Origin: Aegilops tauschii subsp. strangulata
Taxonomy: Eukaryota > Streptophyta > Magnoliopsida > Poales > Poaceae
Length of the DNA stretch: 64,000 nt
Reading direction: 5' to 3'
Assembly (NCBI RefSeq): GCF_002575655.3
Contig: NC_053037.3
Span: 318,397,294-318,461,293 of the forward strand
Part shown: positions 45,896-57,569 of the stretch, in pieces
How positions within the stretch are numbered: the stretch's first letter is position 1
Layout: each line of letters opens with the position of its first letter
Made by a program: the position numbers and the translations under genes
Notes under the pieces: model-generated
Told to the model about the DNA's origin: nothing
Databases searched by the model: none
What the model saw: the letters and a program-made list of their open reading frames with translations, nothing else

Positions 45896-47084
45896 CTATC
45901 CTTTCTAGTTTACATATAAGTTTTATGTGTAGTCAAAGTATCTCTACTTTGATAAAAAAAGTATCAACATTCAACAACGCCCAATCAATATTGTTAGATT
46001 CGTACGTACTCCTAGATTTGTACTCGAGATGGTTTCCAATTTGTTTTCAACCACGTGAATGTGCTTGTTCTCACGCATGCTCTTCCTACTAGGATTTCGC
46101 CACGTATAGCCAGTCCAATAGTAACCTTTTTAAGCTCGCTGCCCAATAGTACTAGTGGAGTACTGACAACATCTGTACTAGAGTATGCAGTGCTCATAGT
46201 TGTACTCCCTCCTTCCATTTATATAGGGCCTATGTGGAGGAGAGAGATGTGAAAAAGTAAGGGGACTGAGCTGTCATGCAAGAGCCTAGCTATATACGGA
46301 TTCCTAGTTAAATACGTACAATAAATATGAAGAAAGAGATGGAGAGGAGATGGAAAAAAATACTAATACAATAGCCAACCTTATAATTTTTTTTGTGGGA
46401 AATAGCCAACCTTATAGCCCACACTACTGTATGAGTGCATAGAATAGATGATGGATATAGATGACATGGCAGTTCCTTTTAGCCATCGACTGGCTATATT
46501 ATTAACCGTGCTCTAATGCGTTTTTCAAAACCGCATTTGACTATTGACAAGATTAATAGTACATGAGATGTATAATGTGAAAATTATATCATTGGAAGCA
46601 CCTTTCACATATGTATCCCTGCCTTACCCTCCCTTTCGGTCACTTACTGGCGGACCCCATGCTTGCTAGGCCCCGCATGTCAGTTACCCAATGGGTTCGG
46701 CCACGTCAGGGCATCCTCATCCGCAGTATACTCCCTCTGTTTTTATTTACTCCGCATAAAATGACGTGGGCTGGGGAGGGGGAGGGACGTCGGTTTGCTC
46801 TCAACTGCGGTCCCACAAGCGAGCGAAAACGCAAGATGAAGCGAGTTCCATTCGGTGAGCGACGTGGAGCGTCCAGCGTGCCGGGCTGCAACGCGAACAC
46901 GACAAGAGCGATGTACAGTCAAAACGGATTGACCGGTCGTCACCGGAACAACTATTCACACCAGGACCTTCGCTGCTCGGCCTACGCGAGCCACTGCCCA
47001 AAAACCACACCTAATCTCCAGCCCCTTCCCCCACCTTTCGATCCCCTAGCCCGCATCAAGCATCCCCTAGTTCGCCAGAAAGCC
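45896..47084. other. Unassigned DNA with Stowaway-like ends
   Basis: TACTCCCTCC-type starts at about 45887, 46202 and 46729 are typical of Stowaway MITEs, but I could not pair them into complete elements. The remainder is AT-rich to 46600, then GC-rich toward the gene at 47085, where its promoter and leader should be. The open frame upstream of 47085 is in phase but has no protein-like signature. Confidence 0.45.
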
Positions 47085-47915
47085 ATGGTGCGCTGCAAGA
47101 TCACGTACTACAAGATGCTGACACCGAAGCGCCGCGCAGAAATCGCGGCGGCGGTCGGCGCCAGAGACCTCCGTTCCCAAGCTCACTTTGCGGCGGGCCA
47201 ATCCCCGAGTTATCTGGAGCCAAGCTACGAGGAGGAGGAAGCCGATCCAATGTTCATGGCGGAGGTCGCGGCGCAGAAGGCCCCCGATGGATATGAGATG
47301 ATGGACGTCGACTTTGTGCCGGCGTCCGAGTCCCCCATGGTGCAGGCGGACCAGTGGTTCAACCTGGTGATACTAAAGGAGGACCGGGAGGCAGAGGCTC
47401 AACTCGACGCAGAGCGCACGCATGCCGCTGCCATCGAGGCTTTCCTGCAGGCGGAACCGGATGTCGTGGATGTGAACCAGGCGGCGGAGGCTCAACTTGA
47501 GGCGGAGCGCGCGGATGCCGCTGCCACCAAGGCCCTCCTGCAGGCGGAACCGGACGTCCTGGACTTGAACCGGGCGGCAGAGGCTCAACTCGACGCGGAG
47601 CGTGCGGATGCCGCTCTCATCGAGGCCCTCCCGAAGGCGGAACCGGACGTCCTGGACTTGAAACGGGCGGCGGAGGCTCGACTCGACGCGGAGTGCGCGG
47701 ATGCCGCTGCCATCGATGCCCTCCTGCAGGCGGAACCGGACGCCCCCGACTTGAACCGGGCGGTGCTCTCGTCTGTGCAGAGCGCCCGCACGCTCCGCGT
47801 GAACGAGTAGCTGGTGGCCGAGGACAACCACGGTGCGGAGACACACGTCGGCAGCTACGGCTGGTTCGTGTCGGCAGCCAAAGACGACGAGGCCGTCTCG
47901 TTCCGCGAGCAGTGA
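47085..47915 (+). CDS. Unrecognised gene with four 31-residue repeats, TAG inside
   Basis: The ATG at 47085 has a strong plant context (GCCATGG). The first 100 residues are basic then acidic (MVRCKITYYKMLTPKRRAEI, SYLEPSYEEEEADPMFMAEV). Then four 93-bp units, starting near 47391, 47484, 47577 and 47670, encode a 31-residue repeat of the form AEAQLDAERADAA, then EALLQAEPDVLDLNRA, probably helical. A TAG at 47808-47810 ends the 241-codon frame, but the same frame stays open for 34 more codons with the same codon style (LVAEDNHGAETHVGSYGWFV) to TGA at 47913-47915. I infer a recent nonsense mutation or a read-through. I know no family for it. It may be captured host DNA. Confidence 0.55.
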
Positions 47916-50459
47916 TAGTTTTTCTTTGTGTTGTTGTTTTTATGGATCTTTTGCTGTGTAAAAACATATATTGTTATGCAAGTCGCCTGACGTGGGTCAG
48001 TCTACCATTTCAGGCGGTTGGATGAATATCCTACGTCTCCTAACCCTTCTTCCTCACCTCTTCTTCTTCCCCAACAGACCACCGCACAGGCCGTACAGAT
48101 TCTCCCCAACATGCGGTTGGATAAACATAGTCTATGAACGAAAATTATGTGTCAGCGGTAGGATGGCTGAGTTTGGTTTGTTCACATGCGACAACACGTG
48201 TCAGTGAGGGTGCGTTCCCTTGGTTGGGTTTGCAGCATGCAGGAGCGACTGTGCATGTGAGGGTGCGGTGCGACCGCGGCGTGCAGGAGCGACCGTGTGA
48301 GGGTGCGGTGCGACCGCGACAGCCGTGCGCAAGTGTACCTCCTTTTCATTTTGAAAACTTTAGGCAAGCTTGGCAAAAATGTGTGGCGAAGTATGGCAAT
48401 GCAAGGCCTAGACCCAAACAGGATAAGTACGTAGTACTACGTACTAGGAGTACTAGTGTTAAAAAAGGCGGGGTTTTCCTTCGCGGGATTAATCGATACA
48501 AATCCTCGTTTCACGTGTCAATTAATGCATATTTTTTCTCCAAAGCCCAAAGAGCTAACCATCTCACTCTTCATGATTCATGCAGCGCCATGCAAACCAA
48601 CCTTCTCACTTCCGCATGCATGCAGGGGATATTAATGTCCTTGGTTGCTAGTACGAGGCAAACCCCATCAATTTTGCCTCGATTAGTGTTAGTGGCCTTT
48701 TGCAAATTGTAATTTTGATATACTAGCCTTGTGTACAAAAAATGGAGGTAGTAACTATATTTGACTTCCTTCCCCATTGCGGTGACGTCGACGATATCTC
48801 GAACGTTGTGGTTTGGCGAAGTGCGTTTGATGGAGAACACCATTGGGGAGACCACGATAAGTCATTCGCAAGTGTCACCTGCAAGCCGAGACAACCGCCT
48901 TATTTGCATCCAGGAAGTCCGTTGAACCAAAGGACGCGTAAATGTACTAGTACTACTCGTACACAATAGCGTCGTCCGTCTAGCTTTGTGCTGTGAGATG
49001 GTTTCTCTAAGAAGACGATGGAGAAGCGGAGTCAGCAAAGAGTGAAATGATGGTTGCTTCGTCCGTGCTTTGTGATTTGACGCCTCACTGCTTTGTAATT
49101 TGTGATAGAAGGGACAGGGGAGTAGAGTCTGTCCTCTATACTGTACATGCGTCCAAGCACGGGAGTAAAAGGAGAGACGTTGCATTTTTCTATTCCTTCA
49201 ATCAATCAATCAGGGAGCTTCAGTTCCATCCTTTTGGCTTTGGCAACACCGTACACAATGGTTCCCACGATGCCAAAAGCTATTTTCACATTTGGCTACA
49301 CATTGTGGATGCCCTTAACCGTACCACTTGGTTTTGCTCCTGTGTGCTATCTATACAAATCTCAATTATATTGATCTAAAAAATTATAGAATCAAGATTA
49401 GTAAAAAGGAGGTGATTTTGCCGCACGGATGGCGGGGAAGGTTTCTTATTTTTAGAGGACGTTGTCCTGGCGGTTTACTAACATGCGGTCCCACGTGTCA
49501 GTGCTTTACCAAGCCGATCCGCTTCCCACATGAGGCAGAACAACGACAGAAGCAACACGTGGTTAACTTGAAGAAGATGAGGGAGAAGCGGATTCAGCAA
49601 CGAGTGAAATGATGGTTGCTTCGTCCCTCCAACTTCTTTTTTTAGCATTATTACTTCATCCCTCGAACTTAACTGCGGGAAAGGTGCAGCTTTGTGATTT
49701 GACGCCTCATTGCTCATTACTACGTTGGCGCCATGACTGGGTGCCTCACCCCGGCTGCTCTGCACTGTATTCCGATATGGCACGTGGACCCGGTAGCTTG
49801 ATGTCCCACATGTCGGCGAAAGGGACTAGAAGATTTATGAAAGCGAGCACTCCACTCTTACGACGGAGGAGTACACGACACGACGGCCCAGTGAACTGTC
49901 ACTTGTACTGTATATAGTACTATAGTTTTGCTGTTTCACACGCTCCATCGATACAAACCCGATTAAACAGGAAAGGGAGGGATTTTTCCCGCGCGGTATA
50001 TGATACTGGCCATACATTTCAAAGGCAATTTTAATGTATGCAAACTGAATAAATAAGTAACAATATGATATCTAGTAAAACTAAAAACACATATGATTTA
50101 TTGTGTTAAAGTGTAGTAGTAGTGCTGTATTGCATAGTTGTTAGATCTAACATGCGAGAACGTGTAGGGATGTAGTTTTGGAGGGCCTACAGAGAGAAAA
50201 GCGTAATACGCTCACCGAACTTCAGAATAAGCTGATTACGGTCACTATATACGTTTTGCGGTGATTATACGGTCACTTGCTCACGGTTTAGCACCGGATT
50301 GCACTCTATTGACCGACCAAATAGTCTGCTTGGCACCATGTTGACTAGTTAAATTGACCATGTTCCTTGTGGGTCCCAACTATCAGTTCGCATAGGGAAA
50401 AGGTTAGATAAACACAAATTTACGCAGGCGCGACAAGACTCCACCCCGTGCGCGGGAAT
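47916..50459. repeat. CACTA-internal DNA with dispersed repeats, copies 2 and 3
   Basis: Copy 2 of the module (48186-48510) contains a small tandem repeat of GAGGGTGCGGTGCGACCGCG at 48259-48318. Copy 3 (49483-50010) is interrupted. In addition, GAGAAGCGGATTCAGCAACG plus GAGTGAAATGATGGTTGCTT and TTTGTGATTTGACGCCTCA occur twice (49021-49090 and 49581-49708). No frame here has a known domain; those of 90-190 codons are judged chance or decayed. Confidence 0.5.
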
Positions 50460-50715
50460 CACCTGGTTGTGTATGTGTCGGTCAGGGCCTGATGTGTGCG
50501 CATGCACGTGTAGGTTGAGCACTTGAGCGTGAGAGTGTGTGTTGGTCGTGTGGTGTACTGGTGTGTGCATGCATGTGTGCGTGTGTGCGTGTGAGTGTTG
50601 CGTGCGTGCATGGCTGCATGTGTACGTGTGAGTGTTGCGTGCGTGTGTGGGTGCATGTGTTCGTGTGAGTGTTGCATGCATGCAGTTCGCGTGCATGTGT
50701 GCGTGTGTGTATAAT
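50460..50715. repeat. GT-rich simple-sequence tract
   Basis: Interrupted (GT)n with GTGTGCGTGTG, GAGTGTTGCGTGCG and TGCATGTGT words, about 250 bp. The His/Thr-rich minus-strand frames are a by-product of the repeat. Confidence 0.85.
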
Positions 50716-50847
50716 CACCACACCAGCTCCTGTGTGTTAAAACAGATGGCTCAACATACCAATACAAGGCCACTTTGTCCGCTGTGCCCGCGGTCATGAC
50801 TTCGAACCACCGTCCAATATTTTTTTGTAGTTTGTTTTCATTCTTAC

Positions 50848-51335
50848 TAGCAAGATGCCCGTGCGTTGCACGTAACATCAAGATGCATTTGTATGACTAG
50901 TTTATCTTGTGAGAGAAAAGGATGAACGAGGGAAGGCCTTATTTGCAAATGTGGAGAGGTGTGTGGGTACCTTTTTGCAAAATTGTCATAGTTTCTTTCC
51001 TATACGTCAGATATAAATCGGACGGCCTATATTGCAGGATGGCAGGCACACCATCATCACCAACTCTGTTTTTATAAGAGTGTATGTATTTTATCCCTAC
51101 TCTTATAAAAAAGCATAGTCGGTGATGATCGTGTGCCTGCCATCCTGCAATATAGGCCGTCCGATCTATATTTGACGGATAGGAAGGACACTATGGCAAT
51201 TTTGCAAAAAGATACCCACACCCCTCTCCACACTTGCAAATAAGGCCTTCCCTTGTTCATCCTTTTCTCCCACAAGATAAACTACTCATACAAATGCATC
51301 TTGATGTTCCATGCAACACATGAGCATCTTGCTAG
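50848..51335. mobile_element. Foldback/MITE element, 488 bp with ~200-bp arms
   Basis: Almost the whole element is an inverted repeat: the left arm 50848-51055 (CTAGCAAGATGCCCGTGCGT, TTATCTTGTG, AAGGATGAACGAGGGAAGGC, GGCCTATATTGCAGGATGGC) mirrors 51125-51335. TA stands at both outer edges (50846-50847, 51336-51337), as for Tc1/mariner-type insertions. The loop carries its own small dyad, TTTTATAAGAGTG / CACTCTTATAAAA-like. A related end occurs at 43695-43778. A transcript would form a long hairpin and could feed small RNAs (inference). Confidence 0.8.
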
Positions 51336-53833
51336 TATTTTATAAGAGTGTAGACGTAGAGTAGATACAAGCTGACAGGTGGGCCCGATGGTAGTGAGAT
51401 AATGTGAAGCAACACTAGAGGTGCCACGTGGAGCTTTTAAGTGGTCAACTAGTCGTGTCTTGAGCAAATACAGAGTTGTACGGTGAGCCCGTGACTGTAT
51501 AATAACCACAAAACATAAATGGTGACCGTAATGAGTGGATTCTGAAGTCCAATGTACGTATCGTGCTTTCGCTTCAAATAAAATTATTGTCACTGTATAT
51601 ATCACGCGAGAGAGATGAAACATGCGTGAATGTGCTGGGGGCTTACTTTTAGAGGACCTGGAGATAGTTTGTGTGCGTACGTGAAAGGGGCGTAGAGGGG
51701 GGGGGTATGCGATGGAGAGAGAGATGCTCTTCGTTTCTCTTTATTATGACTAAATTTATATATAGTATAAAAATATACAAATTCACAGTGCGGAATAAAT
51801 ATCATTGTGGGCACCATGCAATGCAAGCGTTCATACTCCATATAACTTTGTAATATTGTATATATGTAGAAATTCTAAAATATTTTTTGGCCACACTTTA
51901 TTCAAAAGGAATGTTGTATGCGAAATAAACGTGAAGAGAGGGCTTTTTAGATCAATGGGGTACGTGATGTAACATGTGTGAATGTGTAGTTGATGCATTT
52001 GCCAGGGCCTAGAGAGGTATGTGTGTGTATTACGTATTCGAGAGAGGCATGGATAGAGGGGCCGGCGGGGGAGGGGGCGTGGGAGAGATAGCACGAGAAA
52101 TGAGAGTGGTCTAGAGAGAGAGAGAGACGAATATGACGTCACGGGGAGAGATTCCCTTGAGTGTCTATATGCAAGGGGGGAGTGGATAGAGGCACCAGGA
52201 GAATATTTTTGTGTGTGTGGTGTCTGTGTTGGTATGTGTGGGTGTGAGAAGATAACGAGACGTGGGGGCAGAGGGTGTGTCACCGCGTGAGGTCCGGTGG
52301 GTCGAGGCAAGGCCCTTCGTTCGGTTCCGTCCTGTGCCACATTGGTTGGCCCGTGACGCATTTAGGGAGACCCATGGATGACTAGTCGTACAAGACAAAG
52401 ATAGCATAATTGTGAAGGACTCTATGTCCACTGACAAAGCCGGCTAGGATTTGTAACCCTAGGTTCTTGGACTAAGGTAACCCCTTTATCTCTGATATTA
52501 CTATTCATCCAACCTAACTTTAAGGGGCATCGTGCAGAATGCTCTGCTAGAATCATACTCGTCGATTAGGAATAGAGGTGTGAGACAATGCGTGAGTGAC
52601 AGGCCTAAAGATAATGTGCGTATAGGAGACACGTAGGCAGGTCTATGTATACAGAAAGGGTCGATGGGGATTGTGCGTGTGTATGCTAGCGAGAGGAAGA
52701 GTGCTTGTGATAAATGTTAGTGAAAACAGTCGTAAATGGTTACGAGAGGGAGGGAGGGTTATATCGAGAGCATGTGTGCGAGAAAGACACCTCGGGAGAG
52801 AGTGTGTGAGCATGTGTGAGAGACCACCGATGGAGAGTGAAACTACACATACAAGACTGCTGTACACCTTGATTAAAGATATAAATTGTATCCAAATATT
52901 AGGATGGGATCATGATATTTGCAATTCGCGTAAGGAACGGTCATTGATCCATCAGACATCTAGATTCTATCGAATTTGAGCATGTCTATGTTATTATTCG
53001 ACACAATTGCTCCACATAGTTACTATTTTGAACTCCACACAATGCATCGCTTTAGCAATCGAATATAAACGTGAGTATAGTTCATGTTTTGTGTGTAAAG
53101 CACATTATACATACCAAAGTTACACAATGAACATTATAAATAGCTACCTATGAACTATCATACATTTGAATTCAACTTAAGGTGGTTTAAAAAAATCGAA
53201 TTCAACATGAAGTCCATTCAATTATTTGAATTTGATATCATGGCATTTGTAAATCATACATAAATTATGGGGGAACCAATCTTTGCTCTGATTTTGTACA
53301 TAATAGCATATGTAGTGGTGTACAAAATATATTCAAATTTAGCTCCTCCATTCGAAAATAATTGTAGTTATAGGATTTTCAAGTGTCAAAATTTCAAAAA
53401 GAAGCGGAAAATTTAATGAGGTTTTCAAACATACAAGGTCAAATTTAACGTTGTCTATTTAGGTCAATCCTCAAAGTTCAAGAGTACTCTAAACGTGAAT
53501 GCTTGTGTTTCAAAATTTCGAACGAAGTGCAAAAAGAGCCTCTACTCGCCCGAAACTGCGCGAGACCAATGTTTGGTAGTACATGGAAATTAATTTTCTA
53601 ATAACTCCGACCCGTGAAACCTACCGGCCCGACGTCCAAAGGTTTAAACCGGGGAAGGTTTGTAGCTTCATCTAGACGCCACGCAACCGCCTCTGAAAAC
53701 ATTCATACACAATGGCCGCCTAAGCACACATGCGCGCGGCCGAAATCGCTCCCGCCCACTATTTGGGACACCTGCGATTACCATCCTACCCCCGACCCGC
53801 AGTAGGTCCAAAATTTAAGAGGGGGGGCAAAGT
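51336..53833. other. AT-rich and purine-rich non-coding CACTA DNA
   Basis: 51340-52900 has GA-rich and GTGTGTG stretches giving low-complexity frames on the minus strand; 52900-53600 is AT-rich and featureless. No gene, inverted repeat or RNA gene can be supported. Confidence 0.5.
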
Positions 53834-55399
53834 TTGTACTTTCGCCAGATTTCAAACAAGCGCGTCCCATCTTCTGTTCAAAAAAGCCAAAATCAAGCGC
53901 GTCCCAGACCGAAACATGGTTCTCCCCCTCCCCCTCGCCCACCCGTCCGATTCCCCATTCGTACTCCGTGGGCGCAAAAACTACCTCTCCACCAGCCGCG
54001 AAACCCCGGCGTCCTCCGCCCGCCACCCCATTCCACCCATCAACCGCCGCCCTCCTCCATCACGCCGGAGCCGATACCCCGACGTCATCGTCCACCGCAA
54101 CCTCAACCGCAACGCCCTCCACGGCTAGTAGTTGAAGCCGAGGCCGAGCCGTCCGTACCCGAGCCAGTTCAAGCATGCCGTCCTGCGCCTCACCGCTGCC
54201 GCTCCAACTTCGCCACCCTCCACCGCACCGAAGCTGTTCCTGCTACATCGTCCTTCGCCGCCTCGGATCTGCTTACCCCCCGCCGACATACGGCCACGGC
54301 AACACAGTCAACAATTTGGCCATGGGTTCGTCCAAGCCTGCACCCTCCTCCAGAACATCGGTTTCCCCGGCAAAAAGTAGAAGATGGGCGCGACATGTGG
54401 AGGCGACCACACCGGCAACCGAAAATGGTACTCCTCTTCCCTGATTCATGCAAATCTTACGTGTCTGCTTGCATGGTATTCATCCCACAGAAGACACTAG
54501 TGGACCGCTTCTTCTTGATACTGTTCCTAGTAACTCGCGATGCACAAGGTTTCTCCTCATATACTATTTCACCTTAGCTAGAGGTCCGTCGCCCCCTTGA
54601 ATTTCAATTCTTGGTCAGTTGATTCCCAATTAACGAAAGCATTCCCCAGTGTAACAGGCGCTAGTCCGCCTATTACATCGGGGAAGCAGCGCGTCGGTGT
54701 TTATCTTAGGAGCGTGTGGGGCCTAGAGCTACTGGTGCCCGATCTGGAGGTCGGCCGGGATTAAAGGGATGGCCTGGGGGCGCTCCCAAGCACGGCGGTG
54801 GTGTGAGGTCGAGGGGAGGGCGGGGCGGCGGAGGCAGGGGTCTGGGCCGGTGGTCGCTGGCGGTTCGAGAAAGATCGTCAACAGTGACTGGCGGGAGGTA
54901 GACGAAGGCCATCTGCCCCTTCCTTATAGATCGGACGGTTCATTAAAAAAAACGACTGACCTATTTATTTTCGGTCGACTGTTATCTTGATATGACCACA
55001 TGTGGTGGTGTGCTGGAGGAGTACCTGCATTTCCTGTGCTCATATATTACAAAATCATATGGAGTAGAATCTAATTTTGCTTGCCATGCAATGTTGTAGA
55101 GCTATCATATGTCTCCTGTCATTTATTTTTCAGCCACCTGCTATCTGCTACTTTTATAGTGCACTACTTCTGCACACACTTCACCCATACTCTCACTATT
55201 GTGTTTTTATGCAAGGGTATTTCAGACTCTACTGCTATGAGAGAAGCAAAAAAGAAAAGAGAGAAGTCGCTTCAGCGTCGTACGCGGATGGGCCAGACAC
55301 GTTTCAGCCTTATAATAGGTGCAGTGTCAGCAGATGGAGACGGTAAACGTGGCTCTGGAGTTGATGACCTCGCTCGCAATGAACCACCATTCCATATGG
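53834..55399 (+). other. Probable 5' region of the second CACTA gene
   Basis: A Pro-rich open stretch (53834-54577; PPPSSITPEPIPRRHRPPQP, IWPWVRPSLHPPPEHR) and an exon-like basic block at 55220-55390 (REAKKKREKSLQRRTRMGQT) lie upstream of, and on the same strand as, the Transposase_24 gene. They may be leader exons. Between them, 54590-55220 holds a hairpin (54644-54683) and GC-rich DNA without a gene. Splice borders are not certain. Confidence 0.35.
54644..54683. other. Hairpin, 17-bp arms and 6-base loop
   Basis: CCCCAGTGTAACAGGCG pairs with CGCCTATTACATCGGGG at 14 of 17 positions around the loop CTAGTC. The function is unknown. Confidence 0.6.
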
Positions 55400-55414
55400 T
55401 GTCTAGCTTGTATT

Positions 55415-55649
55415 CGAAAGGCCAAAGTCGGTCTTTATTAAGATAAGGAAAGATATTTTTTAGATGAACCACCATCCCGTGAGCACCATAAGACAAATAG
55501 CTAGTCAGGCCACTGGCCGAGCCAGTGACAAGCCCAGCAAAGAGAGGCATCACCTGGAAGCCAACTAAAAAGCCATGATGGTGGCGAAGAAGCCCGCCTC
55601 CCACCAGGCTCTCAGGTCCTAGATGATCATGCTCACCACTCCAGCCGGA
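55415..55649 (-). mobile_element. Retroposed insert (235 bp) with 15-bp target duplicate
   Basis: The insert is flanked on both sides by TGTCTAGCTTGTATT (55400-55414 and 55650-55664). Without it, the intronic repeat reads through as in the neighbouring copies. A 15-bp duplication points to LINE/SINE-type target-primed insertion. On the minus strand it reads like a transcript 3' end with AATAAA at about 55434-55439, near the 3' border. No poly(A) tail remains. It may be a 5'-truncated LINE or a processed RNA; I do not recognise the source. Confidence 0.75.
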
Positions 55650-55664
55650 TGTCTAGCTTGTATT

Positions 55665-57569
55665 GCTTCCAATTTGGTTAAATTGCATCTGCTTAGCTTA
55701 CACATTATACCTTTGAATATGACATGCCTTTCTGTTTTTGGTACATACTAGTACATATGTGTATTAACCATGTTCTTACATCAAACTAATGTTCTTGTGT
55801 ATCCCTCATCAATCACTTATGATGAGGCAGTCAGGCAAGTGGATTACTCCTCATTTAAAGAATGCAGCGTCAGCCTCCCGACATGATTCTCAAGAAACAG
55901 CAAGGCCAGATGAAGATAGTGAATGTAGCTCTGTAGTTGATTACCGCATTTCCCCTACACTAGCATCACAGGTGCTTGCTCTAACTTGGCAGCGTTATAT
56001 GTGGTTGCATGTTGCATATGGTGTCTAGATTGTAATTCTTCCAATTTGGTTAAACTGCATGTGCTATTCTGTTTAGCTTATACATTATACCTGTTAATGT
56101 GACATGTCTTCCTGTATTTAGTACATAGTACATCTGTCTATTAAGCATGTCCTTACATAAAACTATTGTTTTTTTGTATCCTGCATCAATCAATATGACG
56201 AGACACCTTTAGTATATGCAGTGCGATAATAGTTGCATATTTCATATGATTTATAGCATGCGCTGCTTCTAATTTGTTGAAATTCCATTTATGATGGGAC
56301 GCTTTTAACTTGGCAGAGTCATATTGGTTGCATCTTTCATGTGCTGTCTAGCTTGCATTGCTTCTTATTTGTTGGAATGGTTTCTGCTTAGTTTACACAA
56401 ACAGTTGTGAACATGCCATGCCGTCCTGTTTTTCATACATATTCCATCCTGGTATCATGTGTTTGCCTTACATCAAAGTAGTGATTGTCAGTATCATGCA
56501 TGAATGAGTTCTGAAGAGAGAATTTTATTGCTTTTTCTTGTCGGTTTTACTTGACAATTCAAAATCAATAAAGCGGAAGGAAGTTAGCAAGGCAGCGGAT
56601 AAAGGTGCTCCTTCCAAACGGAGGGCCTCTACAGTTTCTACTCCTCCATCCCCCCAAGATGATTTCCAAGACAACACATGAATAGACACTCAACGTAGCT
56701 GTGTTTATGATGAGCACGTCTCCCCTAGTGCACCATCACCGGTGCTCCCTCTAACTTGGCACTGTTATATGTGGTTGCATGTTATGTGTGATGTCTAACT
56801 TGTATTGCTTCTAATTTTGTTGAATTCCATCTGCTTACTTTACACATTATACTTGAATAAGACACGTGTTCATGTTTCTAGAACATACAATATCTGTCTA
56901 TCACACCATGTTCTTACATCAAATTACTACTGTTGTGTAACCTGCAACAATCACTTATCATAAGACACGTTTGACTTCGGAGTGTGATATAGGTTACATC
57001 CCGCATTCTTTTCTAGCTTGTACTACTAATTTGTTGAAATGGCACTTATAACGAGACAGTTTTAACTTGGTAGAGTGATATTCGTTGCATCTTTCATATG
57101 GTGTGTAGCTTTCATTGTTTCTAATTTGTTGAAATGCCTTCTCCTTAGTTTACACATCATAAGCTGTGAATATGCAATGTTGTGAATATGCAATGGCACT
57201 AATGACGAGAGACCTTTAACTTGAAAGTGTGATGTTGTTTGCATCTTGCATATGATTTATTTCTTGTACTGCTTCACATTTGTTTAAACGGCATTTATGA
57301 TGAGACACTGTTAACTTGGCAGAGCGATATTTGTAGCATCTTTCATATGGTGTCTACCTTCCATTGCATTGCTTCTTATTTAGTGAAATGTCTTCTGCTT
57401 AGTTTACACATCATAGTTCTGGTTATCTCATGCCGTCCTGTTTTTCTTACATATTACATCCTCCTATCATGTGGTTGTCTAACATCAAAGTTCAGTTCGT
57501 CTGTATCACGCATCAATTTGTTCTGAAGAACTAAATTGTTATTCTTTTTTCTTGTCGGCTTGACTTAAC
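55665..57569 (+). repeat. Tandem exon-intron modules upstream of Transposase_24 gene
   Basis: This is a diverged repeat of about 200-350 bp: TATGGTGTCTAGCTTGTATT, TGCTTCTAATTTGTTGAA, CTGCTTAGTTTACACAT, TGACATGCCTTCCTGTTTTT, TGTTCTTACATCAAA, CATCAATCACTTATGATGAG and ACTTGGCAGAGTGATAT. Copies start near 55400, 56019, 56338, 56780, 57100 and 57345. Two of them carry an exon-like block (55800-56000 and 56560-56750), each with a Ser/Ala/Lys-rich frame and a shared tail CCTCTAACTTGGCA. The segment 56338-56580 is a near copy of 57345-57600, which leads into the first clear exon. The gene's 5' part thus grew by duplication of exon-plus-intron units. Confidence 0.65.

Noticed and set aside
46611..47084. 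In-phase upstream extension of the repeat-protein frame by 158 codons
   Set aside because: It crosses Stowaway-like sequence and has no protein signature; the ATG at 47085 has a better context.
50720..50845. Possible tRNA-derived SINE: TGGCTCAACAT then TTCGAACC 40 bp later and a T-rich tail
   Set aside because: Boxes are only loosely matched, no target duplicate was found, and the right side is taken by the hairpin element. Too weak to call.
50349..50881. His/Thr-rich minus-strand frames up to 140 codons
   Set aside because: They are direct translations of an interrupted GT repeat.
51831..52361. 176-codon minus-strand frame rich in Pro, Ser and His
   Set aside because: Low-complexity product of GA-rich and GT-rich DNA with no domain.
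53834..54577. 247-codon Pro-rich frame as an independent gene
   Set aside because: Overlapping frames of similar length exist on the same and opposite strands; at most it is a leader exon of the second CACTA gene.
54590..54700. Helitron 3' end suggested by the hairpin
   Set aside because: No CTRR end follows at the expected 10-12 bases and no A/T insertion point is seen.
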